Assembly: GCA_946186505.1 (NCBI GenBank)
Contig: CAMHNI010000010.1
Span: 1 to 64,000, forward strand
Origin: an uncultured Prevotellaceae bacterium
GTDB lineage: Bacteria; Bacteroidota; Bacteroidia; Bacteroidales; Bacteroidaceae
Length of the DNA: 64,000 nucleotides
Direction: 5' to 3'
Below the pieces are notes generated by a model. It made no database searches and was not told the origin of the DNA. It was given only the letters and a program-made list of their open reading frames with translations. Below, piece after piece: positions 26,263 to 36,516 of this stretch. Within the stretch, counting starts at the first letter, position 1. Every line of letters starts with the position of its first letter. The position numbers were made by a program, and so were the translations under genes.

Positions 26263-29200
26263 TTATTTCATCAGCAGTTTCTTGCCCTGCCTGATATAGA
26301 CTCCCTGTCCGGGAGTCTTTTTTATGCGCCGTCCTTGCAGGTCAAACAACCAATCTTCGCCATAGTTCCGTCCAATGTCTTCTATTTCCGTCACAGTACC
26401 GTCACCAAACGACAACACGATACGGGAGGCATCAAGGTTCGCCACCTTATCAGCGAGATCGAAATAGGCACGGAAGGCTTTTGACTGACTGCTACCGGTA
26501 GAATACCAGAACTTGTTGGAACTCAAGAACAAGCCTCCCACGGGAATAATCGTGCTTGCCGTATATGTACCGACGAAACTGGCGTTTAAACTGGGACTGC
26601 TGACAGGATTCTGAGGGTTAATGGCGACATCACTGACGCCGAATCGCGTCATGTCTTTCGTCACCTTTATGATATAAGGATGATTAGCCTCCATAGCTGT
26701 AACATCCGTGAAATTAATACTAATCACACCTTCACTCTTATTGTAACCTGTGAACTCAGCCACCCTAAAATCACTTCCAAAGGCCGTACTCAACTGCTCT
26801 GAGTTCATGCTGAACGGCAAGCAGACAGTGCTCCACTCGCCAGCCTTCAGCGTACGCTTCACAGACACATAGTTGACCTCTGCCATCTCGGGGGCCGTCG
26901 CTGACAGCTCGTCGAGCATTGTGACCATATAAGAAGATGTTGCCGACTGACAGCCAGGATAACTCGTTGTCACCTCCAGCGTACCCGGCTCCGTGACAGT
27001 AAAGTAATAGCCGTCAGTGCGGTAGATGCTGATGTTGTCGAGTTTGAAGTTGGAGGAATAGCGCCCCGTCACGAAGTAGAAGCCGTCCACTTCGCTGCTT
27101 GTACCATTGGGCAGAGTGAAAACGCCCTTGCTGCCATTGGAGATGGCCCAAGCCACGCTGTTCGCCAAGCGGTCCACCTCCAGCGTGATGTGGTACCATG
27201 TGTCTGCGGCCAAATCCGTGGTGGTCTCTGTGCCATTGACATTAAAGGTGGTCATGTTTTTGGTTGGAGCGGTGATGTCGAACAGCAAATTTTTATTGCC
27301 GTTGATGGAGGCATAATTATCCCAATAATTAGAAGGGTTAATGCCACCCTTACTCATAACGCAGAACTCTGCTCCATCCGTATTTCCAGTTTTTATGGCC
27401 ATGTCCAATTCGATGGCATACCTGCTGCATTGCGACACATCGACACCATTAAGACGGGTGTAACCATAGCGGGTATTCGTCCCTCCCAGATCAACCAAGA
27501 AGTAGTTACCATGCTCGGCATTGCCGGTTGCGATGCTCATAGGTGCTCCAGAGGTTGTCCAGCCACTGACTTCAGTCGTCTGCTCATAATCCTCACTGTA
27601 GAGTGTCAGCAGCTCTACCCCTTTCCCATTGAATGTAGCCGTGATGTTGGGTGTCAACTCAATACCGTTGTAACTGAACGTTCCGGGGTTGATACTGACG
27701 ACAGGCTGCAGGCCGGCGGCAGTCTGCTGGTTGCTGTTGACAGCAAAAGTAGCTTCCGGGCAGTCAACACTCTCACCTGTACCTATAACAAGGTACAGTT
27801 TGCCATCTTTTACAGACAGCCGCGGAGTGGTTACACCGTCCAAGCCCTCGAGCACCACGTCATTCTCTATGTCGCCCGATATGCTACCCACAATGCCGAT
27901 GAAGTATTTTCCGTCATAGAGACTACCGTGCATGGTGAATGCCACGACAGGCTTCAGATATTTGGGTCCGTACTGCTGCCAGACATCACTTGTCCGGGTG
28001 TTCAGCGTCAGCTTGCTGATGTTCACTGGGGCTGCTGTTCCGTCGGCATCGATATCTATCATAAGCCGTGCGCCGTGGTTCAGCGTCAGTGCCGTCGTCG
28101 TAAGTCCCTTGCGGCCGGTGACGATGCTGGCGCCGTAGTCGGCTGTGATGCCGCCGCCAAAAGTGCCGCCGTCGGTCTCAAGCGTGGTGAAGCGGTTCAG
28201 CCACACGGGGCTGCTCTCCATCGTGCCGTTGAAACGCAGCGTACCGGCCCAGACGTTGGTCTCACCAGTATAGGTCTCCGTCACGTCGGGCAGTTCGAGC
28301 ACGCCATCGCCCTGCTTCACGAGCCGCATTCCGCCCGAGAAGGCTCCGCCGGTCAGCGTGTGGGTATAGGTTTCAGTAGTGATGTTGTTGTTATCGTCGT
28401 GTCCCTGTACCCACGACGGCGTGTTGACCGTCAGTATGTAAGGTGCTGCACCGTCTTCCACGTTGACGGTCATGTCGTTCGTCTCGCACATCAGCAGATG
28501 ATCTGCGGTCGTTGCGATTGTTTCGCCATTGGTCACCTTGGTTCGTCCGTCGTTGGTCAGCGTCGGCGGAGCCACGGTGATGCCTTCCATCTCGCCAAGG
28601 AAGTAGCTCAGATGGGGCGGCTGGTTGTAGGCCATCATCTGCCACACCATCGCTTGACGGTACTGGTGGTCGTTCCAAAGCGTAAGCAGGCTAAAGTCGG
28701 TGTACATGCCTGTGGTATAGACGCGCAGGTTCTGTCCGCAGCGCACCACAATCTCCTCACGCCAGTCGCCGATGATGTCGCCCTGGAAACAGGGGTTGTT
28801 TTTCGAGTCATTATTCATGTTACAGCCACTTGAGGTGAAGAGCCTTCCGACACCGGGCTTCTCCACCTTGGCCTCTCTGGCTATGCCAGGACTGTTCAGA
28901 ATCTCCGAGCAGAGGTCGCCGTCCCAGTAGATGCGGAAGTTCAGTTCGCCCCAGTCTATCGTCAATCCGTCTATCTCCTCATCGGTTACACTGCTGAACA
29001 ATCCCGTCGAGACCGACCGTCCCTGAGAACCGGGGTAATTATTTGAGAAGTTGTCCATCAATGCTCGTCCGTCATCATCATCGGCCGTCCGTCTGATATA
29101 CAATTCGCTGGTGGTTGCGTTACGATAGTTCATGGCTGGTTTGTCTTCGTTACATCCGAAGAACTCCAAACCCTTGCGATAAGGGTCAAAGTCGCCAACG

Positions 29201-30531
29201 TGCTGTGCGTCTCCATGCCCCAATCCCGTGGTAGAGAGTCCCATACCATTGTCATCGATAACCATCGAGCCATAAACGATCTCATCACGCCCGTCTTCAT
29301 CAACATCGGCAATAATGTAGTTATGGTAACCGTTGCCGTACCAAGGGCTACTGGAGTCGTTACAATTCCAAGTCCACAGTGTGCTCCATGTATGGTTTTT
29401 ACTATTCAGGTTCATAGCAATCATTTTATGCCGAGTATAGATGCCGCGCCCTAGGAAAAGACTGGCTTTGCGCCCGTCAAGGAAAGGAGCACCGAAGAAA
29501 TACTTCGACGAACGGTGACCCGATCCGTCACCCCAAGCACTAGCGCTCTCACGAGTCAGCGGATAATCTGTCACCTGATATTTTTCTCCCGTCTCACCGT
29601 TCATATAGATAAGGTACTCTGAACCTGTGCTTGTATAAGCAAGATTTGTTGTCGATGAGCCTTTTTCATTGGATGTGTACCAAACCGGACGAGTGTTGAC
29701 CGACATATTACCGATGGTAAAAAGCTGTTTCTTACCATCATTACCATAGACAATCATATTGTCGGCACCACGCAAGACCACCTCAGCCTTACCGTCTTCG
29801 TCCCAATCGTAGGAAATGATGTTGATTTCCGTAGAATTAGCACTAACCATATTCGGACCGCAGTCGATACGCCACAGCAGTGTAGCTTTACCCGTCTGCC
29901 AGTCCACGTCGTACGCATCGAGCACGACAAATTCCCTGGAGTTTTGGGGGTAGATGATCCATCTTGCATTTCCTTTAGCATCTACTAAGCCCGAGTCGTA
30001 TCCTTTTGCGTCCACCGTGTTCAGCCGCTTGATGATGATTTCTAACTGTCCGTCGCCATCGAGGTCGGCCATCTCTGCATCGTTCGGTTCGTAATGACTG
30101 GTCACGTCATTGCCGTCACGGTCATAGACCGTAGCTAAAGGAATATCGAGATAGGCTGTGGCGTAACGGTTGTTTCCATTCTTGTACACATACTGTGTCC
30201 ATGCTGTAACGGCACCGCATTTTTCCTGCACCGCGCCGTTCACCACTGCTGCCACCTGATAAGTGGTCGTTGGCAGGCCGTTGCTGTTGTCTGCATAGCA
30301 GGTTGTGGTCAAGTTCGATGCCACCTCTTTTCCGTTCTTGTATAAGTTGTACTTCACATCGTAATATTCATTTGACAGCCGTCGCCAAGTCACGAGGTTG
30401 GTTGTGCTGCCGCTGGTGCTTCCCGTGGGTATGGCCACTAGTCCGCGGTCTAACTTGTCAGTATGACGCTGAGCTATCACTGCCGAACTCATCAAGCCCA
30501 AAAAGAAAATCAGGAAAAGTTTCTTATTCAT
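26263..30531 (-). CDS. Secreted rhamnogalacturonan lyase, PL11-type, multi-domain
   Basis: 1,422 residues. Signal peptide (1-20), then a PL11-like lyase domain to about 650: LDRGLVAIPTG, VTWRRLSNEYYDVKYNLYKN, and Asp-rich segments such as ADVDEDGRDEIVYGS and DLDGDGQLEII. It should cut the rhamnogalacturonan-I backbone of pectin. Further on, around residue 740, GDGVLELPDVTETYTGETNV resembles the beta-strand repeat of autotransporter passengers; residues ~980-1200 look like a concanavalin-type carbohydrate-binding domain; ~1210-1370 is a beta-sandwich with WSTVCLPFSM. The tail (LFDLQGRRIKKTPGQ, then GVYIRQGKKLLMK) suggests type IX export. Convergent with the 16-residue-repeat lipoprotein, divergent from the GH2 gene. 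Confidence 0.85.
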   Translation of the reverse strand: MNKKLFLIFFLGLMSSAVIAQRHTDKLDRGLVAIPTGSTSGSTTNLVTWRRLSNEYYDVKYNLYKNGKEVASNLTTTCYADNSNGLPTTTYQVAAVVNGAVQEKCGAVTAWTQYVYKNGNNRYATAYLDIPLATVYDRDGNDVTSHYEPNDAEMADLDGDGQLEIIIKRLNTVDAKGYDSGLVDAKGNARWIIYPQNSREFVVLDAYDVDWQTGKATLLWRIDCGPNMVSANSTEINIISYDWDEDGKAEVVLRGADNMIVYGNDGKKQLFTIGNMSVNTRPVWYTSNEKGSSTTNLAYTSTGSEYLIYMNGETGEKYQVTDYPLTRESASAWGDGSGHRSSKYFFGAPFLDGRKASLFLGRGIYTRHKMIAMNLNSKNHTWSTLWTWNCNDSSSPWYGNGYHNYIIADVDEDGRDEIVYGSMVIDDNGMGLSTTGLGHGDAQHVGDFDPYRKGLEFFGCNEDKPAMNYRNATTSELYIRRTADDDDGRALMDNFSNNYPGSQGRSVSTGLFSSVTDEEIDGLTIDWGELNFRIYWDGDLCSEILNSPGIAREAKVEKPGVGRLFTSSGCNMNNDSKNNPCFQGDIIGDWREEIVVRCGQNLRVYTTGMYTDFSLLTLWNDHQYRQAMVWQMMAYNQPPHLSYFLGEMEGITVAPPTLTNDGRTKVTNGETIATTADHLLMCETNDMTVNVEDGAAPYILTVNTPSWVQGHDDNNNITTETYTHTLTGGAFSGGMRLVKQGDGVLELPDVTETYTGETNVWAGTLRFNGTMESSPVWLNRFTTLETDGGTFGGGITADYGASIVTGRKGLTTTALTLNHGARLMIDIDADGTAAPVNISKLTLNTRTSDVWQQYGPKYLKPVVAFTMHGSLYDGKYFIGIVGSISGDIENDVVLEGLDGVTTPRLSVKDGKLYLVIGTGESVDCPEATFAVNSNQQTAAGLQPVVSINPGTFSYNGIELTPNITATFNGKGVELLTLYSEDYEQTTEVSGWTTSGAPMSIATGNAEHGNYFLVDLGGTNTRYGYTRLNGVDVSQCSRYAIELDMAIKTGNTDGAEFCVMSKGGINPSNYWDNYASINGNKNLLFDITAPTKNMTTFNVNGTETTTDLAADTWYHITLEVDRLANSVAWAISNGSKGVFTLPNGTSSEVDGFYFVTGRYSSNFKLDNISIYRTDGYYFTVTEPGTLEVTTSYPGCQSATSSYMVTMLDELSATAPEMAEVNYVSVKRTLKAGEWSTVCLPFSMNSEQLSTAFGSDFRVAEFTGYNKSEGVISINFTDVTAMEANHPYIIKVTKDMTRFGVSDVAINPQNPVSSPSLNASFVGTYTASTIIPVGGLFLSSNKFWYSTGSSQSKAFRAYFDLADKVANLDASRIVLSFGDGTVTEIEDIGRNYGEDWLFDLQGRRIKKTPGQGVYIRQGKKLLMK

Positions 30532-30594
30532 TTCGCTATCTATATTTATACCTTGTTAGTAGTTACGCCAGCCAAGTTCCGTTGGCCAACCGTG

Positions 30595-30602
30595 CAAAGG
30601 TA
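30595..30602 (-). promoter_or_regulatory. -7 box for the PL11 gene
   Basis: TACCTTTG on the minus strand, 63 nt upstream of the start codon. A matching -33 element is not seen. Confidence 0.6.
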
Positions 30603-30727
30603 AGCAAAAAAAGCAAGATGCCCCACTCTTCCGGCCGGGAAACAGCCTTACGTCACAAAAAACATGGTATTTCAGCAAATTTTGCGATGACTTTCATTAC
30701 CATAGTGATGAGTTTTAGGCTTATGGC

Positions 30728-30758
30728 TTTGCCATTTCAAGTATTTTTCTTACCTTTG
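30728..30758 (+). promoter_or_regulatory. Complete promoter for the GH2-CE2 pair
   Basis: TTTG at 30728-30731, 19 nt, TACCTTTG at 30751-30758, an exact consensus layout, 30 nt before the start codon. Between this and 30595 the intergenic region holds no other gene. Confidence 0.85.
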
Positions 30759-30788
30759 TAGCGATTTAGCAAATGAATGAAATAAACT

Positions 30789-33194
30789 ATGAGAATCAAA
30801 CTACTGGCATCAACACTGCTGTTCACCATAGCAACCGCAGCACAGAGACAAGAAATAACACTGAGTGACAATTGGCAGTTTTCCCTGGGAAAGTCTGGAG
30901 CCAACCAGTTATGGGAGACGGTGAGTGTTCCCCACGACTGGGCTATCAGTGGACCGTTCGACAAAAAATGGGACCTACAAGTAGTTGCCATAGAACAGAA
31001 CGGTGAACAACAGGCCACCGAGAAGTCGGGACGTTCAGGAGCACTACCCTGGATAGGCGAAGGACACTACAAACGAGACATACAAATTCCATCAGGTTTT
31101 TCCGGATGTGCCGAATTGGTGTTCGATGGTGCCATGGCAGAGCCTACGGTCAGTATCAATGGTCAGCGTGCTGGCTACTGGGCCTACGGATACAATACTT
31201 TTCGCGTAGATATTTCTAAGTTTGTAAAGCCAGGTAATAATCTTCTAGAGGTTGATCTAAAGAATGTTGAAGAAAGTTCACGCTGGTACCCCGGTGCCGG
31301 ACTTTACCGTCCTGTGACATTGGTACTAACAGGCAAGGCCCACCTCGACCGCTGGGGCACTTATTTTCGGACACTTCACATAGTCGATGGAAAAGCAGAG
31401 GTCGAAGTGACAGCGAAAGGCATTGGAGGAAATGCCATTGAGGTTTGTTTACTCGACAAAAAGGGGCAGCCAGTAGCTTCAGCCCATAATGACACGGACA
31501 AGAACGGTCAAACCTGCACATCTTTAGAGGTGGAGAGGCCACTACTTTGGTCACCAGAGTCCCCTAGCCTTTATACACTGCGAATACAGTTGATGGAAAA
31601 CGGCAAAGTCATCGATGAAATCAGTGAAAAGGTAGGAATCCGTACTATAAGTGTTTCCCGCGAAGGAGGTTTCCAACTAAATGGAACAACCCGCAAATTG
31701 AAAGGAGTCTGCCTTCACCATGATCTCGGTCCCTTGGGAGCTGCCGTCAACAAGGCCGCCCTCATCCGCCAGGTGAAGACCATGAAGGAAATGGGCTGCG
31801 ACGCCATCCGTACAGCCCACAACATGCCAAGTCAAATGCAGATGGATATCTGCGATTCGTTAGGCATGATGGTCATGGCAGAAAGTTTCGACATGTGGAT
31901 TTACCCAAAGTGCAAAAATGGTTACTCACGTTTCTTTAAGGAGTGGAGTGACCGAGACATTGAGAATCTGGTACTTGCCCACCGCAACCACCCAAGCATT
32001 GTGATGTGGTCCATTGGTAACGAGATACCCGAGCAGGGTGACATGAAGGCTGTCAGCATTATCAACCGTCTGCAAGGATTATGTCACCAACTTGACCCAT
32101 CACGTCCAGTTACCCAAGGCATGGACAGAGCCGAACCAGCATTAAAAGCAGGCTTTGCACAAGCGATGGACGTGCCGGGCTTTAACTATCGCGTACACAA
32201 ATATCAAAAAAATATAGAGCAACTACCACAAGGGTTCCTCCTCGGAAGCGAGACAGCCTCGACTGTCAGCAGCCGTGGCGTGTACAAATTCCCTGTCACG
32301 CCATCTGACCATGCCGTTTATCCCGATGGTCAATGTTCAAGCTATGACGTTGAGTGGTGTTCATGGTCGAACTTGCCCGATGATGACTGGGTGTGGCAGG
32401 ATGACAAGCCTTGGGTCATTGGCGAGTTCGTGTGGACAGGATATGACTATTTAGGTGAACCGACACCTTATGATGAGTACTGGCCCAGCCGCAGCAGTTA
32501 TTTCGGTATCTGCGACCTTGCCGGGCTTCCCAAGGATCGCTATTATCTCTATCGCTCACATTGGAACACAAAGGAGCACACCATCCATCTGCTGCCACAC
32601 TGGACATGGGGGAGAGAACGGCTGAACAAAATCACACCTGTTTATTGCTATACAGACTACCCAGAAGCCGAGTTATTTGTTAACGGCAAGAGCCAGGGAC
32701 GGATAAAGAAGAATTCCAAAGAGCGACTCGACCGCTACCGTCTGCGCTGGAACAACGTAAAGTACCAGCCAGGCGAGCTCAGGGTCGTTGTCTATGATGA
32801 AATGGGTAAGAATAGCGGCGAGCAAAGAGTGAAGACTGCCGACAAAGCAGACCGTCTGAGAGCAGATGTTTGGACACAACACGGCAAGACCATGCTGAAG
32901 GCTGATGGCGAGGATTTAGCCTTTGTCACCGTTTCGCTGACAGATGCTAACGGCACACTCATCCCTAATGCTACCGACCAACTGACATTCGAAGTCGAGG
33001 GCTCCGGACGTTTTCGTGCCGTATGCAATGGTGATGCCACTTCTTTGGAGCCGTTCACCAAGCCCCAGATGAAACTGTTCAGCGGCCAACTCGTGGTTAT
33101 CGTGCAGTCCTCCCAACAAGCCGGAAATATAACTTTGAATATTAATGACCCACAACAAAATTTATCAGAACGCATAACCATACCTGTCCAATGA
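30789..33194 (+). CDS. GH2 beta-galactosidase-like enzyme
   Basis: Glycoside hydrolase family 2, 801 residues. Signal peptide (1-18), a galactose-binding-like domain (~30-190), an Ig-like domain, then the TIM barrel with the acid/base Glu412 in MWSIGNEIPEQ and the nucleophile Glu546 in VIGEFVWTGYDY. The C-terminal part is a further Ig-like domain (SLTDANGTLIPNATDQLT). Beta-galactosidase or beta-glucuronidase activity on pectin side chains is likely from context. The CE2-like gene overlaps its stop by 4 bp, so the two are translated together. Confidence 0.88.
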   Translation: MRIKLLASTLLFTIATAAQRQEITLSDNWQFSLGKSGANQLWETVSVPHDWAISGPFDKKWDLQVVAIEQNGEQQATEKSGRSGALPWIGEGHYKRDIQIPSGFSGCAELVFDGAMAEPTVSINGQRAGYWAYGYNTFRVDISKFVKPGNNLLEVDLKNVEESSRWYPGAGLYRPVTLVLTGKAHLDRWGTYFRTLHIVDGKAEVEVTAKGIGGNAIEVCLLDKKGQPVASAHNDTDKNGQTCTSLEVERPLLWSPESPSLYTLRIQLMENGKVIDEISEKVGIRTISVSREGGFQLNGTTRKLKGVCLHHDLGPLGAAVNKAALIRQVKTMKEMGCDAIRTAHNMPSQMQMDICDSLGMMVMAESFDMWIYPKCKNGYSRFFKEWSDRDIENLVLAHRNHPSIVMWSIGNEIPEQGDMKAVSIINRLQGLCHQLDPSRPVTQGMDRAEPALKAGFAQAMDVPGFNYRVHKYQKNIEQLPQGFLLGSETASTVSSRGVYKFPVTPSDHAVYPDGQCSSYDVEWCSWSNLPDDDWVWQDDKPWVIGEFVWTGYDYLGEPTPYDEYWPSRSSYFGICDLAGLPKDRYYLYRSHWNTKEHTIHLLPHWTWGRERLNKITPVYCYTDYPEAELFVNGKSQGRIKKNSKERLDRYRLRWNNVKYQPGELRVVVYDEMGKNSGEQRVKTADKADRLRADVWTQHGKTMLKADGEDLAFVTVSLTDANGTLIPNATDQLTFEVEGSGRFRAVCNGDATSLEPFTKPQMKLFSGQLVVIVQSSQQAGNITLNINDPQQNLSERITIPVQ

Positions 33195-34252
33195 AAAAAA
33201 CTATTGTCCTTGCATGTTTAGCTTTTACTTTGGGTAGCCATGCTGAAAATCGCGTATTCAGTCCTACCGACCCACACATCCAATATGTTGGTCGTATTAG
33301 CTTTCAAAATCCAGAACGTCCTAAATTCAGCTATCCCGGCACACAGATCAACGTTGCTTTCGAAGGCACTACGCTCCGCATGAAATGCAAGCCTGGCAGC
33401 GGGTACTTCATGGCCAGGATTGATGATGCCGAGCCGTTCAAGGTGGCCTTTCGAGGCGAACGCGACTCGGTGGTTACCCTCTGCACGGCCTTGTCTCAAG
33501 GACGTCATACGGCCCGCCTGATGTACTGCATAGAGGGCTATGAATACCTACCTGAGTTCTGGGGCTTTATCACCGACGGACAACTCGTCACCCCACCCGC
33601 CCTGCCATTAAAAAAGCTCGAATTCATCGGCAATTCCATTACCTGCGGCTATGGTAACGAGGGCAAACTTGGCGAGCCTTTTGCCTTTGAAACCGAGAAT
33701 CACTACTATGCATATGCCCAGATCACAGCACGCCAGCTAGGAGCCGTGGCCAGCATCGTAGCCCGCAGCGGCATCGGTGCCTACCGCAACTACGGGGAGG
33801 CGAAGACTGGGTCACCAGACTACAACATGCCCGCGCAGTATGAATACACACTCTACAACAACCACTCCGAACGTTGGGACTTCAGCCGCTACCAACCTGA
33901 CGTGGTCTGCATCAACCTCGGCACCAACGATCTGTCAACCAACAACTACGACACCACACTACTGAAGCAAGGCTACAAGCGTCTCTTAGGACAGGTACGG
34001 ACGAACAATACCAAAGCAAAGATTGTGTTCCTCTGCGGTTCAATGCTACAGGGGCAGGAACTTGACATCTGTAAACAGCTGCTCAACGAGGTGGCTGCAG
34101 AGGCCCGTCAAGCAGGCGACAAGGAAGTATTCCGCTTCGACTTCACACCCCAAGGCGACCTTGGTTACGGCTCCGACTGGCATCCCAGTCTGGTCCAGCA
34201 CCAGAAGATGGCAGACGAGCTGACAGTCTACCTTAGACAGCTGATGAAGTAA
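33191..34252 (+). CDS. CE2-type SGNH carbohydrate esterase
   Basis: 353 residues. Signal peptide, an N-terminal beta-sandwich (~20-140), then an SGNH esterase domain: catalytic Ser149 in IGNSITCGYG, NLGTNDLS for the oxyanion region, and Asp329-His331 in DWHPS. The two-domain layout is that of acetyl esterases in family CE2. It likely removes acetyl groups from pectin or hemicellulose oligosaccharides released by the neighbouring lyase and GH2 enzyme. ATGA overlap with the GH2 gene. Confidence 0.85.
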   Translation: MKKTIVLACLAFTLGSHAENRVFSPTDPHIQYVGRISFQNPERPKFSYPGTQINVAFEGTTLRMKCKPGSGYFMARIDDAEPFKVAFRGERDSVVTLCTALSQGRHTARLMYCIEGYEYLPEFWGFITDGQLVTPPALPLKKLEFIGNSITCGYGNEGKLGEPFAFETENHYYAYAQITARQLGAVASIVARSGIGAYRNYGEAKTGSPDYNMPAQYEYTLYNNHSERWDFSRYQPDVVCINLGTNDLSTNNYDTTLLKQGYKRLLGQVRTNNTKAKIVFLCGSMLQGQELDICKQLLNEVAAEARQAGDKEVFRFDFTPQGDLGYGSDWHPSLVQHQKMADELTVYLRQLMK

Positions 34253-34342
34253 GCTTCGCCCAACAAAGAACAGTTGGGAGTTAAAATAACCCAATTTACA
34301 ACTTTTTAGGGAGAAAAATATGGCCATTTGAAGATAAATCGC

Positions 34343-34350
34343 TAATTTTG
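34343..34350 (+). promoter_or_regulatory. -7 box for dut
   Basis: TAATTTTG, 20 nt before the ATG. A TTTG lies only 12 nt upstream, too close for a normal -33 element. Confidence 0.55.
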
Positions 34351-34370
34351 CAAGCCAAAACAGACAAGGC

Positions 34371-34805
34371 ATGGAAATCAAAGTCGTCAACAAAGGGCAT
34401 CAGCCCCTGCCACAGTATGCAACGCCCCAGAGTGCGGGCATGGACTTGCGGGCCAATCTCGATACGCCTATCACGTTGCGCCCCATGGAGCGACGGCTCA
34501 TCCCTACGGGGCTCTACATCGCCCTGCCTCCGGGCTATGAGGCCCAGGTGAGGCCGCGCAGCGGACTGGCCCTGAAGAAAGGCATCACCGTTCTGAACTC
34601 ACCAGGCACCATCGATGCCGACTATCGCGGCGAGATAGGTGTCCTGCTCATAAACCTGTCACAGGATGACTTTATGTTGAATGACGGCGAGCGCATTGCC
34701 CAGATGGTGGTTGCACGCTGCGAGCAAGGACAATTTCTGTCAGTAGATGCACTTGACGAGACCATTCGGGGCGAAGGCGGCTACGGACATACGGGAGTGA
34801 AATAA
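34371..34805 (+). CDS. dut: dUTP diphosphatase
   Basis: Hydrolyses dUTP to dUMP, keeping uracil out of DNA and supplying thymidylate synthesis. 144 residues, normal trimeric dUTPase length. Motifs seen: SAGMDLRAN (1), [10 protein letters not shown] (2), [19 protein letters not shown] (3), GERIAQMVV (4), and the C-terminal GEGGYGHTG (5). Ahead of the TPR/DUF4292/EnvC trio by 13 bp. Confidence 0.96.
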   Translation: MEIKVVNKGHQPLPQYATPQSAGMDLRANLDTPITLRPMERRLIPTGLYIALPPGYEAQVRPRSGLALKKGITVLNSPGTIDADYRGEIGVLLINLSQDDFMLNDGERIAQMVVARCEQGQFLSVDALDETIRGEGGYGHTGVK

Positions 34806-34818
34806 TCGATTTATTAGA

Positions 34819-36516
34819 GTGAGGAAGTTAGGTTTACCGCTACTCCTGCTGTTTTTCAGCACTGTCGGGCTGGCCGAAGAAACGGTCGGTCTGATTTATG
34901 ACACATTCTTCTTTGAAGCCATGGTACAGCGGCAGAAAGGCAACAACGATGCTGCCTTTGACCTTCTACAGCACTGCATCAGCCTGAACCCGCAGGCTGC
35001 AGAGGCCTACTACTATCTGGCGCAGTACTATCAGATGCTGAAGAATGACAGCCTAGCCCAGCAACATTACCTGAAGGCTGCGGAGCTGGAGCCTGACAAT
35101 CCGACATTCCTTGAAACGGTGGCACAGTCGTACATCAGCCAGCAGGACTACGACAAGGCCATCACCGTCGTGAACCAGCTCTACGAGCAGGACAAGGGCC
35201 GCGAAGAACTGCTTGAAATGCTTTACGAGCTATACCTGCAAACAGAGAACTACGACAAAGCCATTGAGACCCTAAACCTCATAGAGGCCGCCGAGGGCAA
35301 AAGCGAACGGTTGTCATATACCAAGAGTGAGCTGTTCACCAAGATGGGCGACAAAGAGGCGGCCATCGCCGAGATGAAAGCACTGTCAGGCCATTACCCC
35401 AACGACTTGAACTACAAGGGCATGTACGCCGATATGCTGCTGCGCAACGACGAAGAGCGGCTAGCGGTGGAAATCTACAACCAGATTCTGTCCGAGGAGC
35501 CTGATAACACCCGTGCCCAGGTGTCGCTCCGCAGCTACTACCGTGTGCAGGGTGAGGACGAGAAGGCAGACTCCATCACCGAGCGCATCCTACTGAACAA
35601 GAATACCACTACCGAACAGCGTATCTACTTGTTGCGGCAGGTAGTGGCCGACAACGAGCGTACCGACGGTGACAGCACAAAGGTGCTGGCCATGTTCCAT
35701 AAGTTGCTGGCAAAACCCCAGCAAAATGCCGACATTGCCACACTCTGTGCCGCCTACATGGACTTGAAGAAGATGCCCCGCGACAGTGTGAAAGCCATGC
35801 TCCAGACCGTTCTCCGCATCGCCCCCGACAACGCCTCCGCCCGACTGCAGCTGGTCAGCTTTGCCTGGGATGACAAGAACCGGGACGAGGTCATCACCCT
35901 GTGTCAGGAGGCTCGCCAGTACAACCCGGAGGAAATGGCGTTCTACTACTATCAGGGCATGGCCTATTACCAGGAGGAAGATCACGACAAGGCCTTGGAG
36001 GCATTCCAGAACGGCATTGACGTGATTAACGAAGAGAGCAACCCAGCCATCGTCAGCGATTTCTACGCCATACTGGGCGACCTGCTACATCAGAAGGGAA
36101 TGGCCCAAGAGGCTTTCGAAGCCTACGATTCGTGCCTTGTGTGGAAGGATGACAACATCATGTGCATGAACAACTACGCCTACTATCTCAGTGAACTGGG
36201 ACAGCAATTGGACAAAGCCGAGGAGATGAGCTACAAGACCATCAAAGCCGAGCCCAAGAGTGCCACCTACCTCGACACCTACGCCTGGATACTGTTCATG
36301 CAGAACCGCTATGCCGAGGCAAAAATTTACATTGACCAGGCCTTGCAGAACGACTCCGACAGTAGTGCCGTCATCACCGAGCATGCCGGCGACATCTACA
36401 TCCAGAACAACGACCCCGAGCGTGCCGTTGCCCTGTGGCAGCAAGCCCTGCAAAAAGCCCCGGAGAACAAAGTGCTCATCAGAAAAATAAAAAAAAGAAA
36501 ATACATTAAGAAATGA
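34819..36516 (+). CDS. TPR repeat protein, exported
   Basis: 565 residues starting at GTG (34819), since an in-frame stop lies at 34798 and no ATG precedes. A signal peptide covers residues 1-19 (PLLLLFFSTVGLAEE). Most of the rest is tetratricopeptide repeats with the typical hydrophobic pattern (AEAYYYLAQYYQMLKNDSLA, DKAITVVNQLYEQDK), a scaffold for protein binding. The last residues are lysine-rich (IRKIKKRKYIKK). It overlaps the DUF4292 gene by 4 bp and likely acts with it in the envelope. Confidence 0.85.
   Translation: MRKLGLPLLLLFFSTVGLAEETVGLIYDTFFFEAMVQRQKGNNDAAFDLLQHCISLNPQAAEAYYYLAQYYQMLKNDSLAQQHYLKAAELEPDNPTFLETVAQSYISQQDYDKAITVVNQLYEQDKGREELLEMLYELYLQTENYDKAIETLNLIEAAEGKSERLSYTKSELFTKMGDKEAAIAEMKALSGHYPNDLNYKGMYADMLLRNDEERLAVEIYNQILSEEPDNTRAQVSLRSYYRVQGEDEKADSITERILLNKNTTTEQRIYLLRQVVADNERTDGDSTKVLAMFHKLLAKPQQNADIATLCAAYMDLKKMPRDSVKAMLQTVLRIAPDNASARLQLVSFAWDDKNRDEVITLCQEARQYNPEEMAFYYYQGMAYYQEEDHDKALEAFQNGIDVINEESNPAIVSDFYAILGDLLHQKGMAQEAFEAYDSCLVWKDDNIMCMNNYAYYLSELGQQLDKAEEMSYKTIKAEPKSATYLDTYAWILFMQNRYAEAKIYIDQALQNDSDSSAVITEHAGDIYIQNNDPERAVALWQQALQKAPENKVLIRKIKKRKYIKK

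Noticed and set aside
27190..28833. A 547-codon open frame antisense to the PL11 lyase
   Set aside because: The minus-strand frame has clear domains, signal peptide and tail; the antisense product shows none.
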